Assembly (NCBI GenBank): GCA_964653595.1
Contig: CAZZHH010000019.1
Coordinates: 1-62,967, forward strand
Length of the DNA stretch: 62,967 bases
Source of the DNA: JBAXTE01 sp964653595
GTDB taxonomy: Bacteria; Bacteroidota; Bacteroidia; Bacteroidales; WCHB1-69
Reading direction: 5' to 3'
Shown here: positions 54,244 to 62,967 of the stretch, piece after piece
How positions within the stretch are numbered: position 1 is the stretch's first letter
Layout of the letters: each line of letters opens with the position of its first letter
Notes under the pieces: model-generated
The model's database searches: none
What the model was told of the DNA's origin: nothing
What the model saw: only the letters and a program-made list of their open reading frames with translations
Translations under genes and position numbers: made by a program

Positions 54244-55395
54244 ATGAATAAACTAATTTTCATACTGGTCTTTTCGCTTGTCTATCTCTCCGCCTCTTAT
54301 TATGTTTTTATCCGCGGTTACCAAGCGTTTCCAAACATTACAGGATTGAAAATAGGCTACACGGTGGTGTTTTGGCTTCTGTCAATCAGTTTCATTGTTT
54401 CACGGGCAACTGGAAGCGGAACAAATTTCAGACTACATGAATTTACCACTTGGGTTGGCGTTTTTTGGATGGCCGCTTCGTTGTATCTGTTTTTTATAGT
54501 GATTGCTGTTGATATAGTACGAGTGGCAAACTTAATCTACCCTTTTCTTCCACTACCGTCAACTCCTGCATATATCATGTTGAAACAGATTATATTAATC
54601 TCCTCAGTGGTGTTTGTTACTTCGTTATTGGTTTATGGGAATATTAATGCCCGAAACCCTAAGGTGGTCAAGATGGAATTAGATGTGCTTAAAAATGGAG
54701 GAAAATATAGCAATATTCGTATTGCCATGGCTTCCGATATCCATTTGGGAACAATAGTGCATGGTGTTTACCTGAAAAAGATGACCGACTCTCTCAATGC
54801 ACATAATCCCGATATCGTCTTGTTGCCAGGAGATTTAATAGATGAATCGCTAGCACCAATCTTGAAATATGACATAGGTGCTCCACTGCGAAATATCAAA
54901 GCTCCTTTGGGAGTTTGGGCTGTGCCAGGAAATCATGAACATATCGGAGATTTCAACAAAACCACAGCCTATTTAAAAAGTCTGGACATCAACTTTTTGG
55001 TCGATGATGTGGCTTTTATTGACAACTCTTTTTACGTGGTTGGCAGAGACGATAAAGACGTTGGAAGATTTTCCGCCAAAAGACGCAAATCTTTAAAACA
55101 GCTAATGTCCGGAATCGATCATGCAAAACCAATCATTTTGATGGATCACCAACCGTACAATCTGGCGGAAAGCATGTCCCAAAAGGTCGATCTGCAACTT
55201 TCAGGACATACACACAATGGACAATTCTGGCCTTTTAACTATATTACGTCCGCTATCTTTGAAAAAGATTGGGGATATCTCAAAAAAGAGTTGACCCATT
55301 ATTACATCTCCTCCGGATATGGTTCATGGGGACCACCTATCCGCATCGGAAACCATCCTGAATTGGTCATTATTGATGTAAATTTTGTGAATTAA
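54244..55395 (+). CDS. Membrane metallophosphoesterase
   Basis: A 383-residue enzyme with several N-terminal membrane segments (about residues 3-25, 32-55, 70-105, 118-140) and a cytoplasmic calcineurin-like phosphoesterase domain (about 155-383) of the YkuE group. Metal motifs: MASDIHLG near 161, LPGDLIDE near 191, VPGNHEHIG near 219 and LSGHTHNGQFWP near 318. The start at 54244 (MNKLIF) fits the first membrane helix; ATG at 54238 is an alternative. An upstream TTG at 54184 lies inside the 20-bp repeats and is rejected. The substrate is unknown (UDP-linked lipids are known for related enzymes). Confidence 0.85.
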   Translation: MNKLIFILVFSLVYLSASYYVFIRGYQAFPNITGLKIGYTVVFWLLSISFIVSRATGSGTNFRLHEFTTWVGVFWMAASLYLFFIVIAVDIVRVANLIYPFLPLPSTPAYIMLKQIILISSVVFVTSLLVYGNINARNPKVVKMELDVLKNGGKYSNIRIAMASDIHLGTIVHGVYLKKMTDSLNAHNPDIVLLPGDLIDESLAPILKYDIGAPLRNIKAPLGVWAVPGNHEHIGDFNKTTAYLKSLDINFLVDDVAFIDNSFYVVGRDDKDVGRFSAKRRKSLKQLMSGIDHAKPIILMDHQPYNLAESMSQKVDLQLSGHTHNGQFWPFNYITSAIFEKDWGYLKKELTHYYISSGYGSWGPPIRIGNHPELVIIDVNFVN

Positions 55396-55784
55396 ATGAA
55401 TATTGCCATCTAATTTATTATATATCAATTTATTATGCATTTCCATTCAATGCATCAAACTTATAATACGTTGTTTGTATACAACAAATTTGATATATAA
55501 TTGTTGTCATAATAAAACAATAAATATGATTTATGTTTTGTTTATACAACAAATTCTATTAGATGTTCGAAATAAAACAACCAAGTTGTGCTCAGTTTGT
55601 AGTTTCGCTCTCTAAATCCTCTTTATACTACTACTTATCCTTTTACTTTCCATCTTTCAATATTTTTAACTCATCGTAAAAAATTTAAAATTAAATAATT
55701 TTCAAAAAAAAATGCCCATGTAAACAATGTTTAGTATATTTGCAGTGTTAATATATTGAACAATGTTAATTTATTATTTGAAAA
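55396..55784. other. Intergenic region before the TetR gene
   Basis: About 390 bp of AT-rich DNA. Its right end holds the promoter and twin operator-like sites of the TetR gene (55723-55767). Nothing else is seen. Confidence 0.5.
55723..55767 (+). promoter_or_regulatory. Promoter and twin operator-like sites of the TetR gene
   Basis: TATATTTG at 55735-55742 is the -7 box. AACAATGTT occurs at 55723-55731 and again at 55759-55767, 36 bp apart and near-palindromic, flanking the box. That spacing and position suit autorepression by the TetR protein. Confidence 0.55.
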
Positions 55785-56369
55785 ATGGAAAAGAGAGAGA
55801 TTCAAGAACAACGGATGCGCGGTTACTTTATTGAAGCAACCAAATCATTAATCCAGTCGGAAGGTGTTAAAAGTGTTAGTGTCCGTAATATAGCGGATCA
55901 AGCAGGATATTCCTTTGCAACCATGTACAACTATTTCAAGGATGCAAAAGTGCTTATTTTCGAGTGTGTCAAGATATTTCAGGATGAATGTGAAGAATTT
56001 GTTTTAAATAGAGTTGGGATTTCAACGGTTGGGATTCAACGTATTAAGTTGATAACGAAGGCATACGTTCATTATTTTATGGAATACCCTGGTATTTTTG
56101 ATCTGTTTTTTATTGAAAAACTTGGAACAGTAGGCAAACCTGAAGAGATGGGGCATACAATTTATTCATTCCTGAATTATCTGTGCGACAGCGATTGGAA
56201 TGAGGTAAGAAAACTCGACAAATACACGGACCATGAGATTAAAACCATACAAAATCAGCTGAATTTCATTGCAGTAGGCATGTTGCTATTTTACATGAAC
56301 CGGATGCAACCAACTTCTTATTTAGATTTTCAGCAAAATTTAGACGAACAGTTGGAGATGGTTTTTTGA
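55785..56369 (+). CDS. TetR-family transcriptional regulator
   Basis: A 194-residue regulator. The N-terminal helix-turn-helix (about 10-57) contains SLIQSEGVKSVSVRNIADQAG and YSFATMYNYFKDAKVLIFEC, the recognition helix and following conserved YNYF. The remaining part is helical and binds an unknown ligand. It is separated by a terminator from the alpha-2-macroglobulin gene, which converges on it, so it has no obvious target except itself; the upstream operator-like sites suggest autoregulation. Confidence 0.9.
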   Translation: MEKREIQEQRMRGYFIEATKSLIQSEGVKSVSVRNIADQAGYSFATMYNYFKDAKVLIFECVKIFQDECEEFVLNRVGISTVGIQRIKLITKAYVHYFMEYPGIFDLFFIEKLGTVGKPEEMGHTIYSFLNYLCDSDWNEVRKLDKYTDHEIKTIQNQLNFIAVGMLLFYMNRMQPTSYLDFQQNLDEQLEMVF

Positions 56370-56396
56370 AAAATAGGGGAGTAATAAATTCAAAAA

Positions 56397-56451
56397 AAAA
56401 TAGTGTTGATACATATCTCAACACTATTTTATTTTAATTTTTTTTTTTTTT
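56397..56451. terminator. Bidirectional terminator between TetR and alpha-2-macroglobulin genes
   Basis: A 13-bp perfect stem, 56397-56409 with 56418-56430 (AAAATAGTGTTGA), loop of 8 nt, followed by T-rich sequence to 56451. It serves both convergent genes. Confidence 0.9.
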
Positions 56452-56462
56452 GACAATAGATA

Positions 56463-59400
56463 TTATTTTGCAGTAACATTTCGAGCTCCATAATAGGAAT
56501 AATAGTTTCCGTCGTACATTGCGTCGGCACTTACAGGCCCCATTTTGTAGTTGCCTTTTGAAACTACTCTCACCAAATAATAGAAATTTTTGACATGGCC
56601 AGTAACCGTAGTAAACATCGTAATTCTGTCGTCTCGAATGTCCATAAAATCAGGGATGGCTCGGTCTTTTGTCCATGAATATTCTCTATCGGCAGTCAAT
56701 CGTGGGTTTTCGATTTCAAAGCATGCTGGCAACATATCTGTTACAGCTACATTCGGGATAGTGCTTTTATCGGTAGTTGCAACAGAAATTTTTACTACGA
56801 TTAGGGCGTTTTGATCAAAGTCGTTTCCCGTAATCGGTTTTCCAAATCGGTCGAAAAAATTCTTACGAACCATTAGATACTTGTCCTGATCGGCTACATT
56901 TCCAGTTCTGCTAATTCCTTCTGTTTGATAAAAGTAATATAATTTGCCATTTCCATTTTTAGTAATGGTTATTGGTTTGTTGTTAAAATTTTTGGTTGAG
57001 ATAAAATCTGAATTGTTAAATTTGCCTACTTGTTCGTTACCGCTGCTGATAGTGCCATTAATTACATTGGACATGTTTTGTTTCGACATTTTTCCGAGTG
57101 CCAACAGTGTAAAGGATCTATCTTGCGTAGATAGCCATCTTGATTTTTTAACGTCAACCGAAAGCTTTCGGGCAATTTGTGCAATTTGTGGATTGGCTGG
57201 CTCGGTTTCATTTAACACATATAGGATTAGTGCCATATTACGAATCATAGAGTTGAAACTGCCATCGAAGTCGCGTTTGTATAGAGGATATGTATAATTT
57301 TTCGGTAGTACGTACCGGTAATTTGATTTGTCTCCAGCCATTGCATATGAAGCTGCTAGCATATATCTACTCTCTTCTGTTAGACTTGCCATTTTTTCTT
57401 TATAGTGGTTCATCAACGAAATACTTGGTTTGCCGGCGAGCGACAGCACAAAGAGCGAATAACACACTTCTTGTCGTACCATCTTTTCTCTGTTTAAACG
57501 ACCATACATGTCGTAAATAAAATACTCTTCTGGCTTGTTCTCTTTTGATTCCTGTGCAATATATTTTAATCCATTGTCGATAACTTGTTGATTTACTTCA
57601 AAACCAGCTTTTTTTGCTTCAATTAAAAAATGTAATGCATAGGTTGTAGCCCACCAATTTACATGTCCACCCGATTGCCAATACAACATGCCTCCGTTGT
57701 ATTGCTGCATGGTTTGAACTTTGTATATTGCCTCTTGCACCAAATAATCTGGATTCCATGCCATATTCTTATTCTCTTGATGGATGGCTTTGGCAATATC
57801 TCGGTAGTACAACAACGGAAATGCAGTAGACACAGTTTGTTCTAAACATCCGTATGGATAATGAAGTAATTCGCTCAGATCTCTTGAAAATTCAACCATT
57901 GGCGATTTGCTAACCAACAATTTTGAAGTCGAAGAACCCGCAATAAAGTCAGCATCTACCGTAAATGTGTGACTATTCCCATCTACCACTCCAGCTTCAA
58001 ATGCTTTTACCAATCCCGCAGCAGGACGAATAGTTAGATCCACATCTTCGCTGTAAGTTCTATTTTCATGAATAGCAGATACGGTCACTTGCGATTCACC
58101 TATCATATAATCTGCTGTTAGGTTAAACTCAACACGTCGCTCTCCATTGGCTGGAATAGTTATCGTTTTTGAATTTTCTCCATTTACTTTTATTGCCCCT
58201 TTGTTGCTGATTTTAACTACTACGGTAGCTGATTTGGAGGTTGTATTACTCAAAGTAACTGGACATTCTACTGCGTCGCCTGGACTTAAAAATCGAGGTA
58301 ATGCAGTGCTGATAACAATTGGATCGGCTACTTTAATGTTGGATTCTGCAGAGCCAAATTTTTTATCTTTCCAAGCAATTGCCATTACTCTTAAACTGCC
58401 TGAAAAATGTGGTATATCAAAAGTGTATCGAACTCTGCCTGTACTGTTTTCCAAAATGCCACTCCATAGTGAAATTAACTTCACCCGTTTGTTGGTCATC
58501 GGATTTATTCGTTTGCTCATATCCATTGCTAAGTCTCCTCCAAAGCTACTTGTGTATCGCTTTAATTCGGGAAAAATCCGTGCATAAAGGTCGAAACTAC
58601 TTACTTCCAATGCTCTTTTTTGATAAAAATAATCGTAAGGATTGGGCGTTTTGTAATTCGTCATCTGTAGAATACCCTCATCTACCACAGCAATGGTGAC
58701 TTGTGATCCAACTTCTGCAACTACCTCTACTGTTTGTTTGGTTCTTGAATTGGATTGGCTTGGAGAAACTATAGAAACTGACATGTTGTTCTCTTTTTTC
58801 TCTACAGTTATTGGAAGTACACCATGTGCAACAGTAAGCGGTATTTCGCTGCTCGTTAACGATCGAATGGCTGTTGCAGTTACATACATATTCGGAACAT
58901 GTGCCTCCTTAATTGGTAATTTAAGAACTGCTGATTTGTCTTTTGCTTCTAATATGTAATAGTCTAATACATCGTTTCGCTCTACCGTTACAATCACTTT
59001 GCCCGAAAATGGACATTTGAATAACAAATCTGCTGTTTCTCCAACTTTGTACGATTCTTTATCTTTCTCGATTAACACTTCTCCATCCTTATCTACATTA
59101 AAAGAAGAAAAATCTGTATCTGAAGCACCGTATGAATAAAAAGTACGAGATACATATCCGTCGCCTTTGGTACTATATATCCGAATTTCATATTCTCCAG
59201 ATTTTGTAGGTGTGTATGATACCTGTGCCTTTCCTCCAGAAAATGAAACTGTTTTGTTTAAAACTACCACCTCTCTTTTGTTAGATTTATAACTGTAGTC
59301 TGATCCCGAACGTTGAATTACGCTTTCGTATTCATTGCGTATAATTTGAACTTTTGTAGAAGTGTTTACAGAAACTCCTTTTCTGTTTACCGAAGCCATA

Positions 59401-61949
59401 TTGAATACAAATGGCTGATGAGTGGCAATGTAAGTGTCGAAATATTTGATGCCAAAAAATGTTTCTTGCGTCGCTACCTCAAAGGAAGAAACTCTGTTTA
59501 CAGGTCTTCCAGTTTCATCAAATACGGTGCTATATATCTTCCCCTGCAACATGCCAATGCCCTCAAATATTGGCATCATGAATATTTCTGAAGCTCTTCC
59601 GTTATCATCTGTCTTGGTAGTTCTTACAATATTTTCTATCGCCACATTGTTTCGTACGTTTACATTAAAATCGTAATCGGAAAATCCTTTTGGATGTATC
59701 ACAGTTCGAGTTAAGCTGAGCTCGTTTTCGACTTTACGGCCTGTAGCAGGGGTTCCAAATAAGTTGTTCGCATCTACATTTACCATCAATCTATCTCCCG
59801 AACTTAACTGATTGCCAGAAAGCTCTACCTTTACAGCTATCCGGTCGGGCATAAACTCTTCTGTAGAAAAGCGATAGGTGTTTAGTAAAATATCATTTCC
59901 AGAAAATACTTCAATAGTATATGCTCCTGTTAAAGAAGCATTGGGCAGTTTAAGCGCTATCTCTGCTGCTCCTTGTTTGTTGGTCTCTTTTCTAAACGAT
60001 ATTAGTTGCTTTCCATTGGGTGCTACTACTTTAAATTTGAGAGGTATCTCGGATGCATTTAACCAGTCTAAAGTCCTGACTATAGTGTTTATATACACCG
60101 AATCCCCTGGTCGATATAGTTTTCTGTCGCCATAAATATATACATCATAATCAATGTTGTTGGTGTATTTTCCACCTACTTCAAATCGAGAGGTCTCTAC
60201 ACGGTTATCGCCAAAACTCATAAAGTTGAAATCTTCTCCTTGATGTGCTGTTATCATTCCAATTTCAAATCCTGGGAACAACTTATCCATGTCTTTGAGT
60301 ATCACCATTCCTTCCGAATTGGTAGTAGTAGTGTACACTTTTTGATTGTTGGTGCTGATAAAATCAATTTTTACCCCTGCCATAGGTCTCGACTCAAGTA
60401 TGGAATTGGCTACAACAAACATGTCTTTTTTTCCTTTTTTAACCAACAATCCTATGTCGGATACAGATACCATAATCGCATCTTTGAGGTATTGGCGACT
60501 TTCGTCTTCTACTTTTACAATATAAAAGCCTTTAAAGCTATTGTTATAATCGAGCTCTTGTAAATTTAGATTTAATAAATAGGTGTTTAAATTTTTAGGT
60601 AGACTTTGAACTTGGATGCTTTTTTCGTACACCATTTTACCATAATTTTCATCCATTGGCCATTCGTAGGTGTAATAATAATCATCGTCGATGCTGGTTT
60701 CATCGTACATATACGAGTATTGCTTGCCATTACGCAAATAGTGCATGATGTTGTTTTCAAATACTTTAAATACCGAAACTTTAACCTTGTTTACATTCCC
60801 CATTCTTACCCCAAGGTTTTTCTCGCCTTTAGAAGACATATATAAACTGCCAGGATCGGTAAAGGCGATGAAAGGTTTAGATTTGGTAAAGGTAACCGCT
60901 TGCTCGTACTCTTCTTCCATAGGTTTGCCAAAAATTCCTGTAAGTTTAGAAGAAATTCGGATCGAATAAGTTTTATCTTCCAAAAAATCACCCTTTAAAT
61001 TGATTACATTGTCTTGACCATCGATTTCAAAATCAACCTTTGGATTTACAGTGATGATGTCTTTTAAATTGTTGGTAAGTATTGGCTGACTGGTGTATAT
61101 GTGAACAACGCCTTGGCCTTCGATAAATTCAGGAGACATCCCAGTAATCATCAATGTGCCCCGTGCAGGAATCGAAGCTGTTTTTTCCATCAAATAATCT
61201 GTTGGCTTGGAGTTTCCTGTGGTTAGCCCTTTGTCAATAAAAAGTTTTACCGGAAACTCTTGGTCTCCCACATTGGTTGGCGCAGGAAATTCTACGATGA
61301 TGTTTTCCGACTCCCCTGAAGTTACCATGTGATGTATCACGGTGTAGTCATTTGCAATAATTTTTAATCGTTTGTCTACTTCCGATGATTTAACAGAATA
61401 GTTGAAATTTAAGTTTGCTTGAACTACAACTGTGTTAGCCATCGCTTCGCTAAGCGACCAAAATAGGCGGGCATTCATCAGTTGAAGGTAAGGTGTGTGA
61501 AACTCGATGGGTTCTGTTTTAACTGATTTTTTCTCTTTCGAAAGCTTCGATAAAATGGGAGACAGAGTTGCCTTATAATCGGTGTTGGCCTGAAATCCTG
61601 ACTCAGGAGAAAAAACAAGCTCTTTCGAAGATTTCCACATAAATCGCCCCCTAATAGAGGGTGAAAATTCTAGGTATTGAGTTGTATCCCACTTATTTAA
61701 CAACGTATCGTTTGCCAAATCATAGTTAAAGGTGAAAACCAAGTTTTGCTGTTGGTCGATTTGCTCTTTGAAGTTACGATCGGTTACCGAAATCTTACTT
61801 GTCTTACACGAAAATAAGATGAATGTGAGAATGAAAATACTAAATAATGATAATACTGTGATTTTGCGGGTTTTAGAAACTCGTTGCAACCATTCAAAAT
61901 AACGTAAGATGGTAGCTTTTGCAAATGTTGTTTTGTGGATTATAGACAT
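56463..61949 (-). CDS. Alpha-2-macroglobulin-family lipoprotein
   Basis: An 1828-residue protease trap. A hydrophobic stretch (about 30-47) ends in LFSCKTS (Cys48), a lipobox, so it is lipid-anchored in the envelope despite a long N-terminal extension of about 30 residues. Macroglobulin (MG) domains fill the first two-thirds; the thioester motif CLEQ is at 1368-1371 in YPYGCLEQ, so the thioester can form. The toroid/receptor part continues to the end (NYYSYYGARNVTAK). Bacterial members are paired with penicillin-binding protein 1C (pbpC) in many species; none is seen here. Length and motif are complete. Confidence 0.92.
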   Translation of the reverse strand: MSIIHKTTFAKATILRYFEWLQRVSKTRKITVLSLFSIFILTFILFSCKTSKISVTDRNFKEQIDQQQNLVFTFNYDLANDTLLNKWDTTQYLEFSPSIRGRFMWKSSKELVFSPESGFQANTDYKATLSPILSKLSKEKKSVKTEPIEFHTPYLQLMNARLFWSLSEAMANTVVVQANLNFNYSVKSSEVDKRLKIIANDYTVIHHMVTSGESENIIVEFPAPTNVGDQEFPVKLFIDKGLTTGNSKPTDYLMEKTASIPARGTLMITGMSPEFIEGQGVVHIYTSQPILTNNLKDIITVNPKVDFEIDGQDNVINLKGDFLEDKTYSIRISSKLTGIFGKPMEEEYEQAVTFTKSKPFIAFTDPGSLYMSSKGEKNLGVRMGNVNKVKVSVFKVFENNIMHYLRNGKQYSYMYDETSIDDDYYYTYEWPMDENYGKMVYEKSIQVQSLPKNLNTYLLNLNLQELDYNNSFKGFYIVKVEDESRQYLKDAIMVSVSDIGLLVKKGKKDMFVVANSILESRPMAGVKIDFISTNNQKVYTTTTNSEGMVILKDMDKLFPGFEIGMITAHQGEDFNFMSFGDNRVETSRFEVGGKYTNNIDYDVYIYGDRKLYRPGDSVYINTIVRTLDWLNASEIPLKFKVVAPNGKQLISFRKETNKQGAAEIALKLPNASLTGAYTIEVFSGNDILLNTYRFSTEEFMPDRIAVKVELSGNQLSSGDRLMVNVDANNLFGTPATGRKVENELSLTRTVIHPKGFSDYDFNVNVRNNVAIENIVRTTKTDDNGRASEIFMMPIFEGIGMLQGKIYSTVFDETGRPVNRVSSFEVATQETFFGIKYFDTYIATHQPFVFNMASVNRKGVSVNTSTKVQIIRNEYESVIQRSGSDYSYKSNKREVVVLNKTVSFSGGKAQVSYTPTKSGEYEIRIYSTKGDGYVSRTFYSYGASDTDFSSFNVDKDGEVLIEKDKESYKVGETADLLFKCPFSGKVIVTVERNDVLDYYILEAKDKSAVLKLPIKEAHVPNMYVTATAIRSLTSSEIPLTVAHGVLPITVEKKENNMSVSIVSPSQSNSRTKQTVEVVAEVGSQVTIAVVDEGILQMTNYKTPNPYDYFYQKRALEVSSFDLYARIFPELKRYTSSFGGDLAMDMSKRINPMTNKRVKLISLWSGILENSTGRVRYTFDIPHFSGSLRVMAIAWKDKKFGSAESNIKVADPIVISTALPRFLSPGDAVECPVTLSNTTSKSATVVVKISNKGAIKVNGENSKTITIPANGERRVEFNLTADYMIGESQVTVSAIHENRTYSEDVDLTIRPAAGLVKAFEAGVVDGNSHTFTVDADFIAGSSTSKLLVSKSPMVEFSRDLSELLHYPYGCLEQTVSTAFPLLYYRDIAKAIHQENKNMAWNPDYLVQEAIYKVQTMQQYNGGMLYWQSGGHVNWWATTYALHFLIEAKKAGFEVNQQVIDNGLKYIAQESKENKPEEYFIYDMYGRLNREKMVRQEVCYSLFVLSLAGKPSISLMNHYKEKMASLTEESRYMLAASYAMAGDKSNYRYVLPKNYTYPLYKRDFDGSFNSMIRNMALILYVLNETEPANPQIAQIARKLSVDVKKSRWLSTQDRSFTLLALGKMSKQNMSNVINGTISSGNEQVGKFNNSDFISTKNFNNKPITITKNGNGKLYYFYQTEGISRTGNVADQDKYLMVRKNFFDRFGKPITGNDFDQNALIVVKISVATTDKSTIPNVAVTDMLPACFEIENPRLTADREYSWTKDRAIPDFMDIRDDRITMFTTVTGHVKNFYYLVRVVSKGNYKMGPVSADAMYDGNYYSYYGARNVTAK

Positions 61950-62561
61950 CTTTCTTTCAAATTAAATTTTATCAAATTTATAAGTATTTATCGATATAAA
62001 TTTATTTTGTTGATAACTTTTTTTTACATTTTTTTTAATTATGAAATTGATAGATTGATTACTTCTCTGTTGTTAATAGATTTTTTCTGATTTTCAGGCT
62101 GTTATATGCTCTGTATTAAAAAAAATGAGAATTTTGAGATATCTTTGACTTTTTTTAAGGCCTTTAAAATTTTTGTTTAAAGAGTATTTTGTTTGAAATT
62201 TGATTGGGATTAACTTCGTTGATCCCTTTGAGGGGGGCTAAACTAATGACATCTTTATTTCAAAACTCGTTATGAAATAAATTTTAATGACCGTATTTGA
62301 AAATCATAAACAATTTTTTGATTTTCAAATACGGTCATTAAAAAACCCACCTTGCGGTGGGTTGATGTCATTAGTTGCGGAGAGATAGGGACAAATTCTT
62401 TCCTGTATTCTCCGTTGTATATCAGCTATTTACATGATTTGTTTTTCTTATGCAACCTACTTTGCAACCGAATAAAAACTGCTTTTTTTACCTTACAATG
62501 AACTGTTTTACTACGTTACAAAGATACAAAAAATATCAATTATTAATATCTTTGCTTCTAA
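61950..62561. other. Intergenic region with palindrome cluster
   Basis: About 600 bp. The first 250 are AT-rich with nothing recognised. From 62241 to about 62415 it is packed with inverted repeats (next entry). The part after 62425 is AT-rich. Confidence 0.6.
62241..62415. repeat. Nested palindromes near the right end
   Basis: Outer arms AACTAATGACATC (62241-62253) and GATGTCATTAGTT (62364-62376) are perfect. Inside are a 25-bp perfect hairpin (62282-62306 with 62319-62343; loop 12) and a hairpin AACCCACC (62344-62351) with GGTGGGTT (62356-62363) that, on the minus strand, is followed by T residues like a terminator. Just outside, 62377-62391 (minus strand: CCCTATCTCTCCGC) resembles the 3' end of a tRNA-Ser, but no tRNA body is present. 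GGAGA/TCTCC form a further weak hairpin (62379-62412). Confidence 0.7.
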
Positions 62562-62967
62562 TTATCTATAATAAATATTGTATGCATAATTTGAACCTTT
62601 GTATATCATAACACTTATAGGCAAAGCTAATGATACGCCGCATTCATTTTTTTCTTCGGTTTTAAACATCATTGATTTTGGGCAATTGGTTATTTCACTT
62701 ACAAAAAAATCATTCTGTATTCTTTTCTCTTGTCCATTTATTGTGTATGTTATTATATTTGAAAAGACAAATGGACTATTTATTTTATCAAAAGCCAAAG
62801 GTTTTACACTCTTTTTGGTCGGGTACATCAAATACCCACATTGCTCATAAATCGCATTAAAAATGGTGTATTCCGATAAATTAATGGATGTTTTGCCAGG
62901 TATGATTATCATGGGTATTTCAGCATAAGTTGTAGTAGCACTTGAAGATCCGCCTTTTGATATAATT
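62562..62967 (-). CDS. Hypothetical protein, 5' part outside window
   Basis: The open frame runs off the window edge: upstream of the ATG at 62912 there are 18 further codons with no stop, including a short stretch rich in Ser and Thr (KGGSSSATTTYAE). Visible residues include PGKTSINLSEYTIF, a possible Cys pair (EQCGYL, ITNCPK) and a C-terminal YAYNIYYR. No family recognised. The true start is probably further upstream. Confidence 0.5.
   Translation of the reverse strand, partial: IISKGGSSSATTTYAEIPMIIIPGKTSINLSEYTIFNAIYEQCGYLMYPTKKSVKPLAFDKINSPFVFSNIITYTINGQEKRIQNDFFVSEITNCPKSMMFKTEEKNECGVSLALPISVMIYKGSNYAYNIYYR

Noticed and set aside
55403..55615. 70-codon frame upstream of the TetR gene.
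   Set aside because: AT-rich, with no RBS and no recognisable product.
62370..62460. Possible tRNA gene near the palindromes.
   Set aside because: Only a 3'-like segment is present; there is no 5' acceptor, anticodon stem or D arm in the right place.

Overview
The window looks like a chromosomal segment of a member of the Bacteroidota. Four things point there: secreted proteins ending in type A and type B sorting domains of the type IX secretion system (T9SS), -7 promoter boxes of the form TAnnTTTG (often with TTG about 20 bp upstream), a thiamine-pyrophosphate riboswitch ahead of a TonB-dependent receptor, and an AT-rich genome with many lipoproteins. I do not place it below phylum. No rRNA gene, complete tRNA gene, transposase or CRISPR array was seen.

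Layout. 1-7 kb: PAP2 phosphatase, a 1034-residue T9SS type A protein, a DUF2279-like protein and a phosphohexomutase. 7-16 kb: potassium channel, purple-acid-phosphatase-like enzyme, panB, a PAS-rich hybrid histidine kinase, and the pair hisS-hutH, which is clearly more GC-rich than its surroundings. 16-20 kb: an accessory locus in which a two-gene unit (T9SS type B protein plus a small secreted protein) occurs twice in tandem. Each copy has a simple-sequence repeat, (AC)16 or (TATTG)11, about 200 bp upstream of its first gene, and the second small gene is broken by an insertion of about 117 bp. 20.5-23.7 kb: M23/LysM endopeptidase and a DUF234-type ATPase bracketed by two copies of a 48-bp hairpin element. 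23.7-29.4 kb: SagB-like nitroreductase lipoprotein, three small envelope proteins (two are paralogs), a lipoprotein and an amino-acid permease. 29.5-36 kb: a GH3/beta-lactamase fusion, a glycosyltransferase with a divergent miaA, two tandem small-RNA genes with covarying stems, and aroQ. 36-47 kb: a double OmpA protein and two very large secreted repeat proteins. 47-56 kb: TPP riboswitch with TonB receptor, YebC, YggS, proline-catabolic aldehyde dehydrogenase, a membrane metallophosphoesterase and a TetR regulator. 56-63 kb: an alpha-2-macroglobulin lipoprotein, a cluster of nested palindromes, and a partial gene at the edge.

The housekeeping genes (panB, hisS, hutH, aroQ, miaA, pruA, yebC, yggS) are ordinary. 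The most interesting material is the repeat-associated duplicated T9SS type B module, the hairpin-bracketed ATPase, the twin small RNAs and the palindrome cluster at the right end. Intergenic spaces also carry several dispersed repeats: a pyrimidine-rich element next to the promoters of panB and yggS, ATCCCGAT hairpins, and a recurring GAGGCAA terminator stem.
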